DNA from: Euptelea pleiosperma
Taxonomy: Eukaryota > Streptophyta > Magnoliopsida > Ranunculales > Eupteleaceae
Assembly (NCBI GenBank): GCA_035048495.1
Contig: CM068552.1
Coordinates: forward strand, 22,074,154-22,138,153
Reading direction: 5' to 3'
Length of the DNA stretch: 64,000 nucleotides
Part shown: piece by piece, positions 1 to 11,144 of the stretch
How positions within the stretch are numbered: the first letter of the stretch is position 1
Layout: every line of letters begins with the position of its first letter
Program-made: the position numbers and the translations under genes
Notes under the pieces: model-generated
What the model was told of the DNA's origin: nothing
What the model saw: the letters and a program-made list of their open reading frames with translations, nothing else
Database searches by the model: none

Positions 1-1010
1 ATAGGTGATACATAGTTTTTCTATATCACAAACTCGGATATTTGATACATAGTACATATTGCATCAATCTTTATTCATGCTCCTCAATCATAAGGCATCT
101 GCACTATATCCAAAAAAATTTGGGTAAATGAATGTATAAAAGAGTATCCTCGTCATTTCCCTATCCCAACTATTTGGGGTCAGCAAATAAAGTCTAATCT
201 ACCATCCAATTCAATCTAAACTAAAGTCATATTTTTTGTCAAAGCGTGTGCCTGCAAATCTTTTCTTACAATCCCATCCACCTCTTTTCCGCCCTTCCCT
301 TCGCACTTTTAAAGCCCACAACCTGCACTAAAGCTCTCCTCACTAATGCCACCAAAAGAGAATTCCTTACACGGTGTTTTGAAAATCTGCCATCAAGGAG
401 CGTTAGGTTTATGCATCGAGTCAAGGTGTTGGGTCCTAGCCTCATCTGGTTTATAATCTCAACCAGTCAAGGCTACAGCCTTGGGGCTCAAAGCATGAGT
501 GCAGGCACAGTAGATAATGCAAAGTGCAAACACATACACAGCTGAACATATGAAAATTTGTTTTTTCTCCATTATTGCCCCAAAATTCCGTCGTATTTAT
601 TTTCTATACCAAATTTACCTCGATGAAAATGACTTAAATCATCTTCTTCCTCTCATTTATACTTGTGGACAACTTCAGTTCGAAGTGTTTCCAAGTGACT
701 ATAATCTTTAGAAGAGAAACTGATAAATGTTGGAGCACGGAACTCTTAAAAACTTCATCTTTATGTAAGGATAAAGATTATTGAAATTGAATGTGACAGA
801 GACTCAAATAACTCCTCAAACCACCATGCACATTAACAACATGTCTGCCAAAAATACACCTTGTTTACTTGTTGAGTCGACCAATCAAGAGACATACCAC
901 ATAAGCAGTATACACTACTGAATTGAAGTTAATAAATAAAAATATATGGAAACAAATATAAAAACCTTTCAAAAATATATATATATATATAAAGGCCTTA
1001 AAATAAGAAA
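1..1010. other. AT-rich non-coding stretch, no gene supported
   Basis: No recognisable protein, RNA or transposon end was seen. The stretch ends in a short TA dinucleotide run near 976-991. If the PHD gene that starts at 5322 on the minus strand continues to the left, this would be intronic. That is inference from position only. Confidence 0.4.
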
Positions 1011-1048
1011 ATGAGAAACTTTACTTTGACACACATAATAATTAGCCA

Positions 1049-1720
1049 ATGTATTCAAAATCCAGCCTCAAGGTGCTTGATTTTTATGGTAAATCATCAA
1101 ACGAAAAGCTCCCATCCAAAGTCGTGTTCTTCGCTTGGTGTGCCATGCTTGACAAGATCCTCTCTGTGGAGAATCTTAGAAAACGAGGTCTTCAAATCCC
1201 TAGTCGATGTATCCTGTGCAGACAAAGAGAGGAGCCAACGACTCATCTGCTTATCCATAGTAGGGTGTCGAAGGAGATTTGGGAGCACTTCCTCCTTTTT
1301 GGGACTTCTTGGGTCTTTCCGCTTTCAGTTTTTGACACTTTTGTTAGTTGGAGCACCAAGGCTTACTCTTCCCGCGGTTGCAAGCTATGGATGATCCCTT
1401 TTGCTATATGTTGGGTGATATGGAAGGAGAGAAACCGAAGAATTTTCAAAGATAAGGAAGTATCCCTTGAGGAGATTATTATGAAAGTCAAAGCTTCTAT
1501 GTATCATTGGGCGTCAGCTATTTCTAAGTTGAATCATTTCAGATTTGAAAATTTTGTTGCCTGGTGGGATCGTTTGGTATCCTAAGACTGGTTTGGGGTT
1601 CGAGGTGTTGGGTGTTCTTGTGCTTGTTTTTGTAGTCCTTTTGTGTTTTTGTTGTATAGCCTTTTGGGCCTTCTCAGCCCTCCTTTAATATAATTTTATC
1701 TTACCTATCAGAAAAAAAAA
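1049..1720 (+). mobile_element. 5'-truncated L1-type LINE, 3' end with poly(A)
   Basis: A 178-residue frame from 1049 to 1585 has the C-terminal reverse-transcriptase zinc-binding (zf-RVT) pattern of plant LINE ORF2. It shows FFAWCAMLDKILSVENLRKRG, then CILCRQREEPTTHLLIH, then ICWVIWKERNRRIF. After the stop codon there is a T-rich 3' UTR and a poly(A) run at 1712-1720, so the element's 3' end is preserved. Reverse transcriptase and endonuclease are missing, as in the 5' truncations common for LINEs. It lies in sense orientation to the window and so antisense to the PHD gene. Target duplications were not resolved. Confidence 0.82.
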
Positions 1721-2159
1721 GCTCCTAACTTCTTTTTTTATTTCCTTCTTTATTTCTTCTGTTTTTTATGGATTTTCTAAAAGATTTAAAAGAAAGAACT
1801 AATGCTTAAGGCCTTAGGCCTACACCTAGCACTATTTAAGACATTGTCCTTGTATACAAATCATATCTATACACACCAAGCAAGGGAATCAGCTATGTCT
1901 GGCACTCTTAAAGTTAAAGCAAAAAATCAAAGACCAACCCCGAACTGATTCCGTACCATGAATAATGTAACTAGGCCACCTCTACTAGTCCTCATCCCCC
2001 TTTGCCCGCTTGATTAAATTCTTGGAATTGCCTTCCAGCACAAGAGGCCTTGATAATTAATTCTTGAAAATTGGACCTTTGACAGTGTTTTTGCTTCCAC
2101 TCCATTAAAAACCGCACACCTATAGGACCCGAAATAGCCTTAAGCATCTAGCACTTCCA
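1721..2159. other. Non-coding gap between two LINE remnants
   Basis: No coding pattern or transposon end was recognised. It is probably intronic or intergenic sequence between two independent LINE fragments. Confidence 0.35.
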
Positions 2160-2199
2160 TTACGTCCTAAACACTCCTATCCTCTAAGTACCAGTCATC

Positions 2200-3560
2200 T
2201 CAAATCAAAGTTTTAAGCCTTCATCTTTAAGAATGGATCTCTCTTTAGAGCCACTTTGAATGATATGGTCCCAATTGCTTGAAGGTTCGCAACTTTAAAT
2301 GGTTGAATCTCCTCTAAAACTAAAGCCCATTCCACTACAAAATTTCCCAACCAATGAACAAAGAGCCTGTAGATTTCCATTTTTTTTTCAAAGATTTCTG
2401 TCCCTTTCTTTCCACATATGCAAAAAAAAACACATAAAAGAAATTTCCATAGGATTTTCCTTCTAATGCCGAATGTTTGCTGCTTCCATTCCAAAAACAA
2501 ACATAATAATATTTGAAACATCACAATGGATATTAAAAGAACTCCAAAGCAAAACCACACCTCTTTAGTAACTTTGCGGGGAATGGACAAAACCATTCTC
2601 TTCATCTTCTATACACATTATGCATCTATTGGAATATGTGAGCTTCCTATGGATGAGATGCTCCACCATCAAAATCATATTTGAAGTAATCTCGTCAGCG
2701 AAACCCTCCACTACCCTAACTGAAGCCAAACTACCCCAAATTTCACCTAGTGCAATTCTTCCTCTGAAAAACCTTCCATCACCTCATAAAAGAAACTAAC
2801 TGAGAAATACCATTAAGGTCTCATTTTTAAGACGAAAATCACTCCCCTATTGGCATAAACACTCCTTTAAGATGCTTAAATAAGTTAATCAATTCTTCCA
2901 CCTCTCGGTCAACAAAGTTTCTTCTAAAGATCAAGGTCCAAATTGGTTCACCATTTCTCTTAACCAAATAAAGGATAATGTAGCCCCTTAAAAAGGAACT
3001 AACCTATAAAGTCTTGGGAATACAGCACAAATCTATCCAATCCACATACCATTCTTCCTCCCAAACCTTATGTTTTCACCACTACCAACTTTAAAGTGAA
3101 TTAACTTACAAAAATCTTCAAAGGAATTCACTGTGTCCTCCCACACACTACGCATGAGATTAAGCAACTTCTTACAATCACATCCCTCAATTGAGTTGAT
3201 TCTTCTTCCAAACTTGCCAACAATAACCCTCTGCTATTAGCATTCTACTCCTCAGAAAACCTCTATAACCATTTCCCAAGGAGCATTGTATTCCTAACCG
3301 CCAAAAAATCAAGGTATTTTTAATATATATAACCCACTTGGGGCCACCAATGCCACTAGAGCAAAAAATATGGGGTGGAGGCATCGAGCAATAGTCTAAT
3401 GCCTTCTTTTCAAAGAAGGCAGCAATATGTGAAGGCAAATCTCTTGGTGTCATTCTGTATATGAAAGAAAGAACTGATCTCTCAATACATATCAACTTGA
3501 ATTTTTCCACTCAGATAGGTATTCAAGTGGCTTCTTGCTTTCAAATAGATGAAATCCATA
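2200..3560 (-). pseudogene. Decayed LINE ORF2 C-terminal region
   Basis: Read on the minus strand, scattered frames line up in order with the C-terminal half of plant LINE ORF2. Near 3250 there is the GNGYRGFLRSRML stretch, like the LGKWLWRF region after the RT. At 3060-3180 comes CKKLLNLMRSVWED followed by FEDFCKLIHFKVGSG, like the FKVGNG-RIRFW motif. Near 2400 comes GKKGTEIFEKKMEIYR, like the WKERN-RIFE motif of the zf-RVT domain. Stops and frameshifts separate the pieces, so it is not functional. It is in the same orientation as the PHD gene and opposite to the LINE fragment at 1049. The identification rests on motif order, not an alignment. Confidence 0.65.
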
Positions 3561-3569
3561 TCAAAAATT

Positions 3570-4046
3570 TACTGCATGTATATGTTGAATTGGTTGAGGG
3601 TTCGCCAGTCTTGTAAAATTTTATGGTTATATGTAACTGCTTCCTAGCATTTTGGCCATATTCTTAGATGGTTAAAGAAAAAGAAAAGAAAAAAAGATGC
3701 TCTCTTCTAGTTTACTCAGAAGAAGAACAGAGGATCATACCATGTGTATTTCGTTTTAGGTTGTTTTCCAATCACACGTGTAACGTACAACAGAGTATGA
3801 CGAAGTGCCATTCCACAATTCAAATGGAAATAAATGCACAATCATCCCAATGTTAACTCATCTTATAACTCACTTAATAAATGATAATAAACTTGACAAC
3901 AACAGCCACAGGTGCACAGATAGGCATTGACTTTTTTATTGAAACGCTCTGTTTTTCTGAAAAGGATTTGTTATTGAATGCTCTCTTGGTGTACGTCAAA
4001 AAAAAGGTATATACAAATATTGTAGGATAAAGAAGGAAGCAATAAA
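3570..4046. other. Start of presumed first intron of the PHD gene
   Basis: This AT-rich sequence lies directly downstream (minus strand) of the splice donor at 4047-4053. Coding in the PHD frame continues to a stop at 3874 but loses all PHD character after the donor. I therefore read it as intron. Confidence 0.55.
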
Positions 4047-4054
4047 ACGTACCA
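4047..4054 (-). other. Splice donor ending PHD exon 1 (phase 1)
   Basis: On the minus strand the sequence reads CATG then GTACGT. The break falls after the first base of the Gly codon in CSHG. In relatives the ePHD continues with a TCRTSFH-type sequence at this point. Here the frame instead runs into hydrophobic non-PHD sequence, which supports splicing. Confidence 0.7.
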
Positions 4055-5322
4055 TGACTACACCGAACGCAGGCACCATACTTGACCTTGCACAAATAAC
4101 AAACTAATTTTCTCCGTGTCTCCTTTATTCCTTCGACATTCATAATTGGCTCCATTGTCCTTGTGTCCTCTACATAAACCTCAGGCATCCATTGACTACA
4201 AAACAAGTGGGCAAACTTCACAAGGCCACCATTTTTGCTTTCAGCAGCATCCTTGGCCACAGGTTTTAAAGCACCACCAGGTTTGGGGCAAAGCAAGCAA
4301 GGCCTCAACAACAAGTCATTGCCATCACTACCCGTTTTGGGACAATCCCTCTGCTTACACCAAGAACACAACCACAACCTGACCGGAACATCTTGCACAC
4401 CGTAGCACTTCTGATGGACCACAACATTACAAGAATCACAGACCAGAAACTGGTTTGACTGTTCACTGGTGTCGCCCAAGCAACACAAGTGGCACACAGG
4501 AGAATCCTGTCCTTCTGAAGGTTCAACAATGCGAAGTCTCTCTAAGCCTGCATCACTGCCCAAAAGCTTCCGTTTCTTGGAAGGACGCTCAGAGGTGAGC
4601 AGAATCTTATTCCTGGCACCCAACAACCACTGTAAATCACTCGAAGATGATGGTGAAGATGGCATTGACAATTGCTCTGTTTCCTTCGAAGGCAAATCAT
4701 CAGCTCCCCCGCCATCAATTTCCATATAATGTTCCTCCTCCTCCTCCCCCTCCTCCTCCTTCTCCTTCTCCTTCTTCACCACCTCTTCAACAACAACCGC
4801 CGAGTCCAAACCAACTTCAACTGCTACATTGGCAGCAGAAACCACATTTTCAAGGACAACTCTCCGCACGGACGGAATAGAAAAACAAGACTGAGTAGCC
4901 AAACAACTAAACGACGACTGCGCGACCAAATTCTCAATATCGAACAACGTCAGGGGTCTGAAGTAATCCTCGGTGTCAGCCCAAATGTTGGAAGAGTGAG
5001 GCTGAGCAACCGGAGCATGTCCACCCGATTCCGAATGAGATCTCTTATGCCTCTTACGACTCTGGTAGTACTTGGACAAGAAATCGGCCAAGCCAACGGG
5101 AAGTGTAGAAACCCTAGAGGCGACTACATCGTCAGAATCGAAGGGGGAACGCTCACATAGAGCCTTCCGAGCCTGAAAGTAGAAATCGATATCGACGTCT
5201 TGACGACTCACGGCCTGTTTGTTGGGAACCCTAGAAATAGGACAAGGCTTCTCTTCGGTACCACAACCTCCCTCCGCACCCCTACCCATCATCTTACGGC
5301 GATGGCATCGGCTTCCAGTCAT
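4053..5322 (-). CDS. PHD / extended-PHD (PZP module) chromatin protein, first exon only
   Basis: The frame opens at ATG 5320-5322 and gives about 423 codons before a consensus donor. Acidic and serine-rich sequence precedes the zinc fingers: a Glu/Lys run at residues 184-197, a Ser run near 222-228 and a basic KKRK near 249. A C4HC3 PHD finger lies at about 277-323 (CHLC, CDSC, HQKC, LCSWC). A zinc-knuckle PCLLCPKPGGALKP follows at 341-354. Then an extended PHD begins (FAHLFCSQWMP, then CYLCKVKYGACVRCSHG) and is cut by the intron at CSHG. PHD-knuckle-ePHD is the PZP arrangement of JADE/BRPF-type readers, which bind histone H3 tails and nucleosomes in the nucleus. Plant single-copy relatives share the N-terminal pattern MTG-CHRRK-MMGRG. 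Later exons are outside the window or lost. It is the only intact non-transposon coding exon found. Confidence 0.85.
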
Positions 5323-5339
5323 GGCCGCACACTGTCCAT

Positions 5340-5460
5340 CCCAGAAACCCTAACCCTAACCCTAGCTCTGGTATGGGGCCTCGCATGCGAAAGAGAGAGA
5401 GAACATGGCAGTGGCGGGAGAAGTGTACCGGATAGGGTTAGGGTTTCTGTTCTTTTGGGT
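5340..5460 (-). promoter_or_regulatory. Telo-box motifs in the PHD 5' UTR/promoter
   Basis: About 20 bases upstream of the start codon the plus strand reads AAACCCTAACCCTAACCCTA (5347-5366). A second block in the opposite orientation, GGGTTAGGGTTT, lies near 5435-5452. AAACCCTA telo-boxes are well-known plant 5'-region elements bound by TRB/Myb-type factors, enriched in growth-related genes. A GA repeat lies near 5393-5403. No TATA box was identified, so the start site is unknown. Confidence 0.55.
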
Positions 5461-5744
5461 TTGTTTGTGTTTTTTTCGGATCCATCGAAGACCGATTTTT
5501 CTTGTTTTTGTTGTTTCAGTTTCCTTTGGTCCAGAGAGAGGGGGCTTCGCGTTTTTTGCAGGCAGAAAGGGGAATTTGTTTCGAGAGATTTATTTTTATT
5601 TCTTTTTTAAGTAATGAAAAACAGGTGGGAAAATCAAATGTTATGACCTTTTTTTTTGCCTGCACCGACACTCCAAACGTTTTTCACTAGTGGTGCGGTT
5701 TCTTCTAGCGTTTCTTGCCATTGAGAAAATTCTCTAGATGTTGC

Positions 5745-6106
5745 GTTGCAGCCAAGGTTTAAAAAACGGCCGTTGTAACGGATTCGGACCTACCCCGTAA
5801 CGTTATGGACCGTTAAAACGACCAAAAAATAACCGCCGTTATCTTTCCATTATTTGAAACTTTTTATGAAAAAAATGGCCATTAATTTTGTTTTTTCCAT
5901 TATTTTCTATTTTTGAAATTTTAAAATTCAAAATTTGAATTTCAGCGCCATTTTTCTGTTTTTTCTCGTTATTTTCAGTTATATTCCACTTTTTTCTATT
6001 TTTCCATTTTTGCCCTGAACATTTTTTTTCGGTATAATAAAAAAAATGGTAACGCCCCCAGTCCGTTATACCATTATAACGGTCCCCTTTAAACCTTGGT
6101 TGCAGC
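5745..6106 (+). mobile_element. hAT-type MITE 1, complete with 8-bp target duplication
   Basis: The element body is 5753-6098 (346 bp). It begins CAAGGTTTAAA and ends TTTAAACCTTG, an 11-bp perfect terminal inverted repeat. It is bordered by identical GTTGCAGC at 5745-5752 and 6099-6106. An 8-bp duplication with CA-AGG ends fits the hAT superfamily. The body has no coding capacity and is built from many AACGG/CCGTT motifs in both orientations. It lies about 430 bp upstream of the PHD start codon. Confidence 0.9.
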
Positions 6107-6129
6107 ATCTAAAAGCGTGTTGCATTATA

Positions 6130-6546
6130 TTCAAGACCAAGGTTGAAAAAATAGCCGTTATTCTATATTCCAGACCAAGTTTTAAAAAATGGCCGTTACA
6201 ACAAAAATAACAGCCATCGTAACAGATTCAAACCTCCCCCATTACATTATGTACCATTTTAACACGCTCAAAATAATGCCTATTATTTTCGTTATAACAG
6301 CTGTTAGTTTCTATTATTTTTCCATTATAACGAAAATAACAACCACTATTTGTGAGAAATTTTGTGGAAAAAAAGCACCTGTTATTTCTGTTAATTATTT
6401 TTTTCTTAAAATTTTGAATTTTTAGCGCCATTTTTTCTTTATTTGCCGTTTTTTGTCCTTGAGCATTACAATTCGCTGTTATAACGGAAAAAAATGATAA
6501 GGCCCCCCGTCCGTTATTACAGCCCCTTTTAAACTTTGTTCAGGAC
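6130..6546 (+). mobile_element. hAT-type MITE 2, diverged copy
   Basis: The body is 6138-6538. It begins CAAGGTTGAAAAAATAGCCG and ends TTTAAACTTTG, the same family and orientation as the copy at 5753. The flanks TTCAAGAC (6130-6137) and TTCAGGAC (6539-6546) match at 7 of 8 bases. A second left-end-like sequence starts at about 6175, so the left end looks partly duplicated or nested. Confidence 0.75.
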
Positions 6547-6562
6547 CACAAGTTAGGAGAAG

Positions 6563-6918
6563 GATGTAACATAGTAGACCTGAGTTATAGTGATATTTGT
6601 TACTCACCACTGTCTTTTGGGCCCACTGACCGCATAGATGTTTAGCCCACCCCTTTATGGCTATACACACCAAAAATCACCCTGATTGGTAATCTCTAGC
6701 CATTAGATTTTAATACTTTTTAAAGTGTGATTCTAATCATTGGATTCAACCATTTTTTTGGTACTAAAACAAGCATCTAAAAATCATCAAACAAGCCGAT
6801 TTTTGGTATAAATGTCTATGAAGGGATGAGCTAAACATCCATGCCGTCAGTGGGCCCAGACGGTAGTGATGACTAACAAAAATCGCTAGACCTGGCATCA
6901 GGTCTACCTTGTTACATC
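6563..6918. mobile_element. Foldback MITE with arms of about 100 bp
   Basis: The left arm (about 6563-6660: GATGTAAC, TAGACCTGA, GGGCCCACTGAC, ATGTTTAGC) is the diverged reverse complement of the right arm (about 6822-6918: GCTAAACATCC, GTCAGTGGGCCCA, AGGTCTACC, GTTACATC). The inner part carries ACACACCAAAAATCA and its inverse. There is no coding capacity. The target duplication was not resolved, so the superfamily is unknown. Confidence 0.7.
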
Positions 6919-6919
6919 A

Positions 6920-7436
6920 CGACCCCTAAAATATTCTCCATTCAAATCATAAGAGTCCCAAATCCCCCAGTGGTCCAAAACATTGTGACACTTTTTCACT
7001 AGGCAATTTGCCATGCTTTTTATTTTATTTTTTTGGTAGGCAAGCACTTTGACACGTGGTAAGGCATATAATTTGCAACATATATTAAAAATTACCAAAA
7101 TTAATTGATAGTGGGAAAGTTGCAACAATGATATAGTTGGTCATCAGACCGAAATTGTCCACCTCAGCCCTTCGCAGGCAGGGAAGATACTCCACCTGTT
7201 CAGATAAAAGGTTTGGGGTGACGCTGCAGAAATTCTTTCCCTTTCTATCTTTTGTCTTTCATCGGTGCTGATGCTTCTTGGAAAAAGGGACAGAATATAT
7301 AGGGGGGGAAAAGCGGGATAAGAGAATTACGTTGGCGCTCGTGCGAAGTTCATTAGTAAGAGAGGGAATCGTCCAACGAGATTTGTCAGATCGGGACGAA
7401 AGCGCATTTATAGAGAGGGAAAAGAGATTCCACTAA
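6920..7436. other. Non-coding spacer between MITEs
   Basis: No gene was recognised. A GATATATAGGGG-like sequence occurs near 7295, but no coding sequence follows it. Confidence 0.35.
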
Positions 7437-7634
7437 ATGCGGGGCGAGTAAAACTTCCATCACAATGGGATTGCAAATCACACAAAACACAGCCAATGAG
7501 TTCTCGGCACGAACACCTAAAAAGCAAAAGCACATGGGTACGTTGCAAAAGCACTTCTGTACGTGCAGAGAACTCATTGGCTGTGTTTTGTGTGATTTAC
7601 AATTTCGTGTGATGGAAGTTTTACTCATGCGGGA
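7437..7634. mobile_element. Small foldback MITE 3a
   Basis: The body is about 7445-7626. Two near-perfect 65-bp arms (7446-7511 and 7562-7626) face each other across a 50-bp loop. They start GAGTAAAACTTCCATCAC and end GTGATGGAAGTTTTACTC. The flanks are ATGCGGGG (7437-7444) and ATGCGGGA (7627-7634). Termini starting with G and 8-9-bp flanks fit a Mutator-like or hAT-like MITE. It has no coding capacity. Confidence 0.8.
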
Positions 7635-8012
7635 CGGGTAAAACTTTGATGACGCAGTCCTGTAATCGAGGCCGATGACATGGCACTCTCTTAGAGGACT
7701 TTAACCGTATGGATGTTTGACTAATCCCTAGGTGGGCCCACAAACCAAAAATCAGCCCAATTTGTAATTTTTAGGCGTTGGATTGGAATTCTTTTCATGG
7801 GTTGATTTTAAGCGTCGTAGTTTTGACTTTTCGAGTATTATTGACAATTATTTGAGGTGCAAAGATCCAAAAGTCTGAAATCACTGACCAATAGGATTTT
7901 TAATTAGTACGTCCATCTAGGGATTGGCAAAACATCCATACAGTCAGAGTCCTCTAATAGTTTGCCACGTGGCTCATATTGCCCCGGCCATCAAAGTTTT
8001 ACTCATGCGGGA
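7627..8012. mobile_element. Foldback MITE 3b, adjacent relative of 3a
   Basis: The body is about 7635-8004. It begins CGGGTAAAACTTTGATG and ends CATCAAAGTTTTACTC, termini related to MITE 3a. It is bordered by ATGCGGGA at 7627-7634 and again at 8005-8012. The left border is shared with 3a. The interior has a second inverted pair around 7700-7730 and 7915-7950 (ATGGATGTTT and AAACATCC). Confidence 0.78.
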
Positions 8013-9490
8013 AAGTGTTGTTCTAATCATGATATTGTACATAATGAAGTATTTTAATAAGAAGTGTAGACGAGGATGGGAGCACCACCGGCCCCAGTAC
8101 TCAAAGAGAAATTAGTGATGCATATTATCTTGACACGTGTTTGACGAGAGAATGGGGTTCTATCTTTGATATTTTCTTTGACAAATCAGTCAATCTTATC
8201 AAATATTATTAATCTCCAACAAGAAATAATTTGAAATTGGGTTGCTTGTGATAAAGTCCTTTTCTTAGGTGGGGCCCAGTAAACTTGTGTGCCAGTATTA
8301 TGGATGTTAGCCACGTTCCCACTGACTGTAATTTGATGGTAATATAGATTGTCTTTTTGTCGTCTTTTTATTTTCGATTCTACGGAGCAAACAATGAGGT
8401 CTGACTTTGCCAATATCAAACAATTAATTTGATGTTGGGCTCGTTTTGGTGGTTGAGGCAGTTACTGCATAAATCTGTATTAAGGTTGTGTGTGTGTTCC
8501 GAATTTGAATATGGATCTTCCAACCAAACACCACAATGATCCGATGTGAAACCTTATACAACTAGTTTGTGTTTACGAATGATTGGTCAGGTAGTCAAGT
8601 CAACCGTGGATATAAACTGATTGGTCAAGGAGTCAAGTGGAGAGTGGATTGGTGAGTAAGAGAGAGAGTAGAAATAGAGATAATATATAATTCTACTCTG
8701 TTGTCCCATATTTTCTATCCATGTTTATTTCCTATAGAGATAATAGGAAGAGGGTACCCTTATTTATTATTGGGTGGTTGTAAGGGAAAAATCACACACC
8801 CCCTCGAGATGTGCGTTAAATCAGATAAAGCCCACACCCCCTCGAGATGTGCATTAAATCAGATGAAGTCTTCAAATCTGCCCGATCCGACTCCACTGCC
8901 GAAAGTTCATACGTCTGATCCGAGAAGATTGTCTCCCTACTCGTGCGATCTGATAAGCTTGTCGACGAGTCCGTCACATTCCTCATATCGTCCGACACCA
9001 CCTACAAAATAACTCCATTGATGGGAAATCCACCGTAGAGCCTCCGATGCTTAAGTCAGTATCCTCCTAAAGTCATTCTCCTTGTATTTCCTTTTAAGAT
9101 TGTTTACCTTCCTCATTATTGTAGCTCTCTATTTATAGGATATGCGACCTCTTATGTGTCCAAGAACACGATAGAGGTCGTACTAATCAATCTGGACATC
9201 TTTGTCTTATATGTAACCTGTCGTAGATCGTGTTTTGCTGAAAAAGTATAATAGATGGTTGCTTTTTGTTCGTTGTTCAGGTTTTGCTTTCTTTCTAGCC
9301 GACTAACTGTGAGATCGAGATAATCAGCATGGTCGGCCTGATCTTTACTATGCCAAACCAACCAGGTATTCATCATGCTCAAGTCTGCCAGATTTTCATC
9401 ATGCCCATGTCGGCCACTCGGTCATAATTTCGGGGACACGTGTCGTCATCGTATGAACCCACATGCATCGTCTGAAAATACCCCTTACAG
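8013..9490. other. Non-coding region, no gene supported
   Basis: No coding pattern was recognised. It contains one short direct duplication: ACACCCCCTCGAGATGTGC starts at 8796 and again at 8834, a 38-bp period with minor differences. The frames here are short and low in complexity. Confidence 0.4.
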
Positions 9491-11142
9491 TGGTGTCTCA
9501 ACATTATTTGAGCAACTTTGGGGTTCAAGGTGAATTGAATCAATCGCCTTCGGTAGAGACCGTTGAGTAAGAATTAAGATCGGGGTGCACTGATAGACGG
9601 TAAGTTTGGGGTGTACCAAACTGAACAAGCGGTAAAGGCTTCGTGATTGGGAGGACGAGAGTATGACTTGTAGCGTGGAGCCAGAAGACGTGGACGCGCC
9701 GGCAGTAGGTCTTGGCTAAAGTTGGAAACTATATTTGTAACAGTGCTGCATAAGTAACTTCTGTAACTCAAAACTTCTCAATTAGTGATACCTTTCGTCT
9801 GGACGTAGTCCCGTGGTTTTCCTTGGCTAAGGTTTTCACGTAAAAAGTCCATTGTTTTATGGTGTGTTGATTGTTTGTCTTCTGCATATATATTAGACTA
9901 GTGGGTGCCCCATGCCATCGGTACTCCTCGACAAAGAATTTACCAAAATCAGATGAGTGGGATCCACCATCCATTTGGGGGAGGATTAGATCTCGGGCCT
10001 TCTTTGTTGATGCTTATAAGAGGAGGTATAAGTAGGGAGACAACCAATTTATTTTGTTATATAGAATAGTAAATGGCCCATGCCCATGGCACTCTTCGAC
10101 AAAAGCGTTTGCAAAAATTGGGTGCCTTCGGCACTCAAACGGTATAACGGACTGGGGCCTTACCGTTTTTTCCATTATAACAGTTGTTATAACGGATTAT
10201 AACGCACAGAGAGAGAAATGAGAAAATAACAAAAAATAACGGTGTTGAAATTTAAATTTTGAATAAATTAAGGTCAAATGAGGCGGATTGAGTGGCTGAA
10301 ATTTAACCGTCCACATTAGATCGATGGATTTGATCTCAATCACTCTTTATCTAACCGTCCACATTAGATGGATGGATAAGATAAGAGAATACAACTGAGT
10401 TGTCTTGATATATGCGTGGGTGGCCCATGCCCGTAGCACTTTTCCGACAAAGTGTTTGTCAAAATCGGGTGAGAGATAATCTCAGCCACTCATTATTGAA
10501 GCCATATAAGATAAGAGGGGTATAAGAAAACCATTAAATTTTTGTTAAATTCTTTTTTCCTTTTTTTTCTCAAATTTTAAATTTTAAATTTTGAATTTCA
10601 GCACCACTTTTTTCCGTTAAAATCCATTTTTCCAATTTTGCCCCTGGCCGTTTCAATCCGTTTTAACAGTAACACCCCTCTCGAGGCATAAAAAGTGGGG
10701 CTCTTGAGTCTGACCCTTGGGCTATATGTAAATCCAACCCATTTCATTCCTTATATGTAGGTAAATAGTAGGTGACCCATGCCCACGACACTCATCAACA
10801 AAGCATTTGTCAAAATTGGGTGTGAGTGGCTGAGATCCACTGTCCATTTGGTGTGATAAGATCTCGGCCATCCTTTATGAAGCCGGATAAGAGGGGGAGA
10901 CAACTGTCCTGTTTCGTTAAACAGACTATCCCAAATGACACAAAAAAAATATATCACAGAGATATATTCAATCCATGTCGATTATGATAATCATTGTTTG
11001 ATCAATCAATTGTGTTTATCGTGACATGCAATTTTTATCCCTACCAAACCAGTAAATTGTGTTAGGTTAATATGAAATTTTTATACCTAATCACTGCCCC
11101 CCCTTCTAGGTATTCGGAATAAAGAGAACGGGGTGAATTTCA
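9491..11142 (+). mobile_element. 5' LTR remnant of a Sirevirus-like copy, split by an insertion
   Basis: 9491-9900 and 10929-11142 match, in order, the 3' half of the Sirevirus-like LTR seen at 33406-34915. The first part has the ACTCAACA, GAGCAACTTT, TTAGTGATAC and CACGTAAAAA landmarks. The second has the AAATGACA, ATATATCAC and TACCTAATCAC landmarks and the TTTCA end. The material between (9901-10928) is foreign. The 5' part of the LTR is missing. A primer-binding site follows immediately at 11145. Confidence 0.7.
9895..10928. repeat. Insertion made of repeated units of about 160 bp plus hAT-MITE pieces
   Basis: AGACTA borders both sides (9895-9900 and 10923-10928), a possible target duplication. 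Inside, a unit beginning with GGCCCATGCCC-like sequence, followed by CGACAAAG and AAATCGGGTG-like motifs, recurs at about 9901, 10069, 10420 and 10772. Two units carry a downstream ATCTCGGCC plus GATAAGAGG block. Pieces of the hAT MITE family lie at about 10140-10265 and 10556-10690, in opposite orientations. There is no coding capacity. The unit's class is unknown. Confidence 0.6.
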
Positions 11143-11144
11143 AT

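Noticed and set aside
3874..4046. PHD frame continues past the donor and contains MPICAP, like the HPICARE of ePHD domains
   Set aside because: Only four residues agree, the flanking residues do not fit, and a consensus donor precedes it. Treated as chance.
4672..5160. Long plus-strand frames opposite the PHD exon, including a Leu/Pro-rich stretch
   Set aside because: They are shadows of the Glu-rich minus-strand exon. No domain pattern and no splice logic.
5347..5366. Interstitial telomere sequence
   Set aside because: Only about three units. It fits a promoter telo-box better than a telomeric remnant.
5200..5690. Plus-strand frames upstream of the PHD start as a divergent gene
   Set aside because: Low-complexity T-rich translation with no recognisable domain. 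Overlaps the 5' UTR and promoter.
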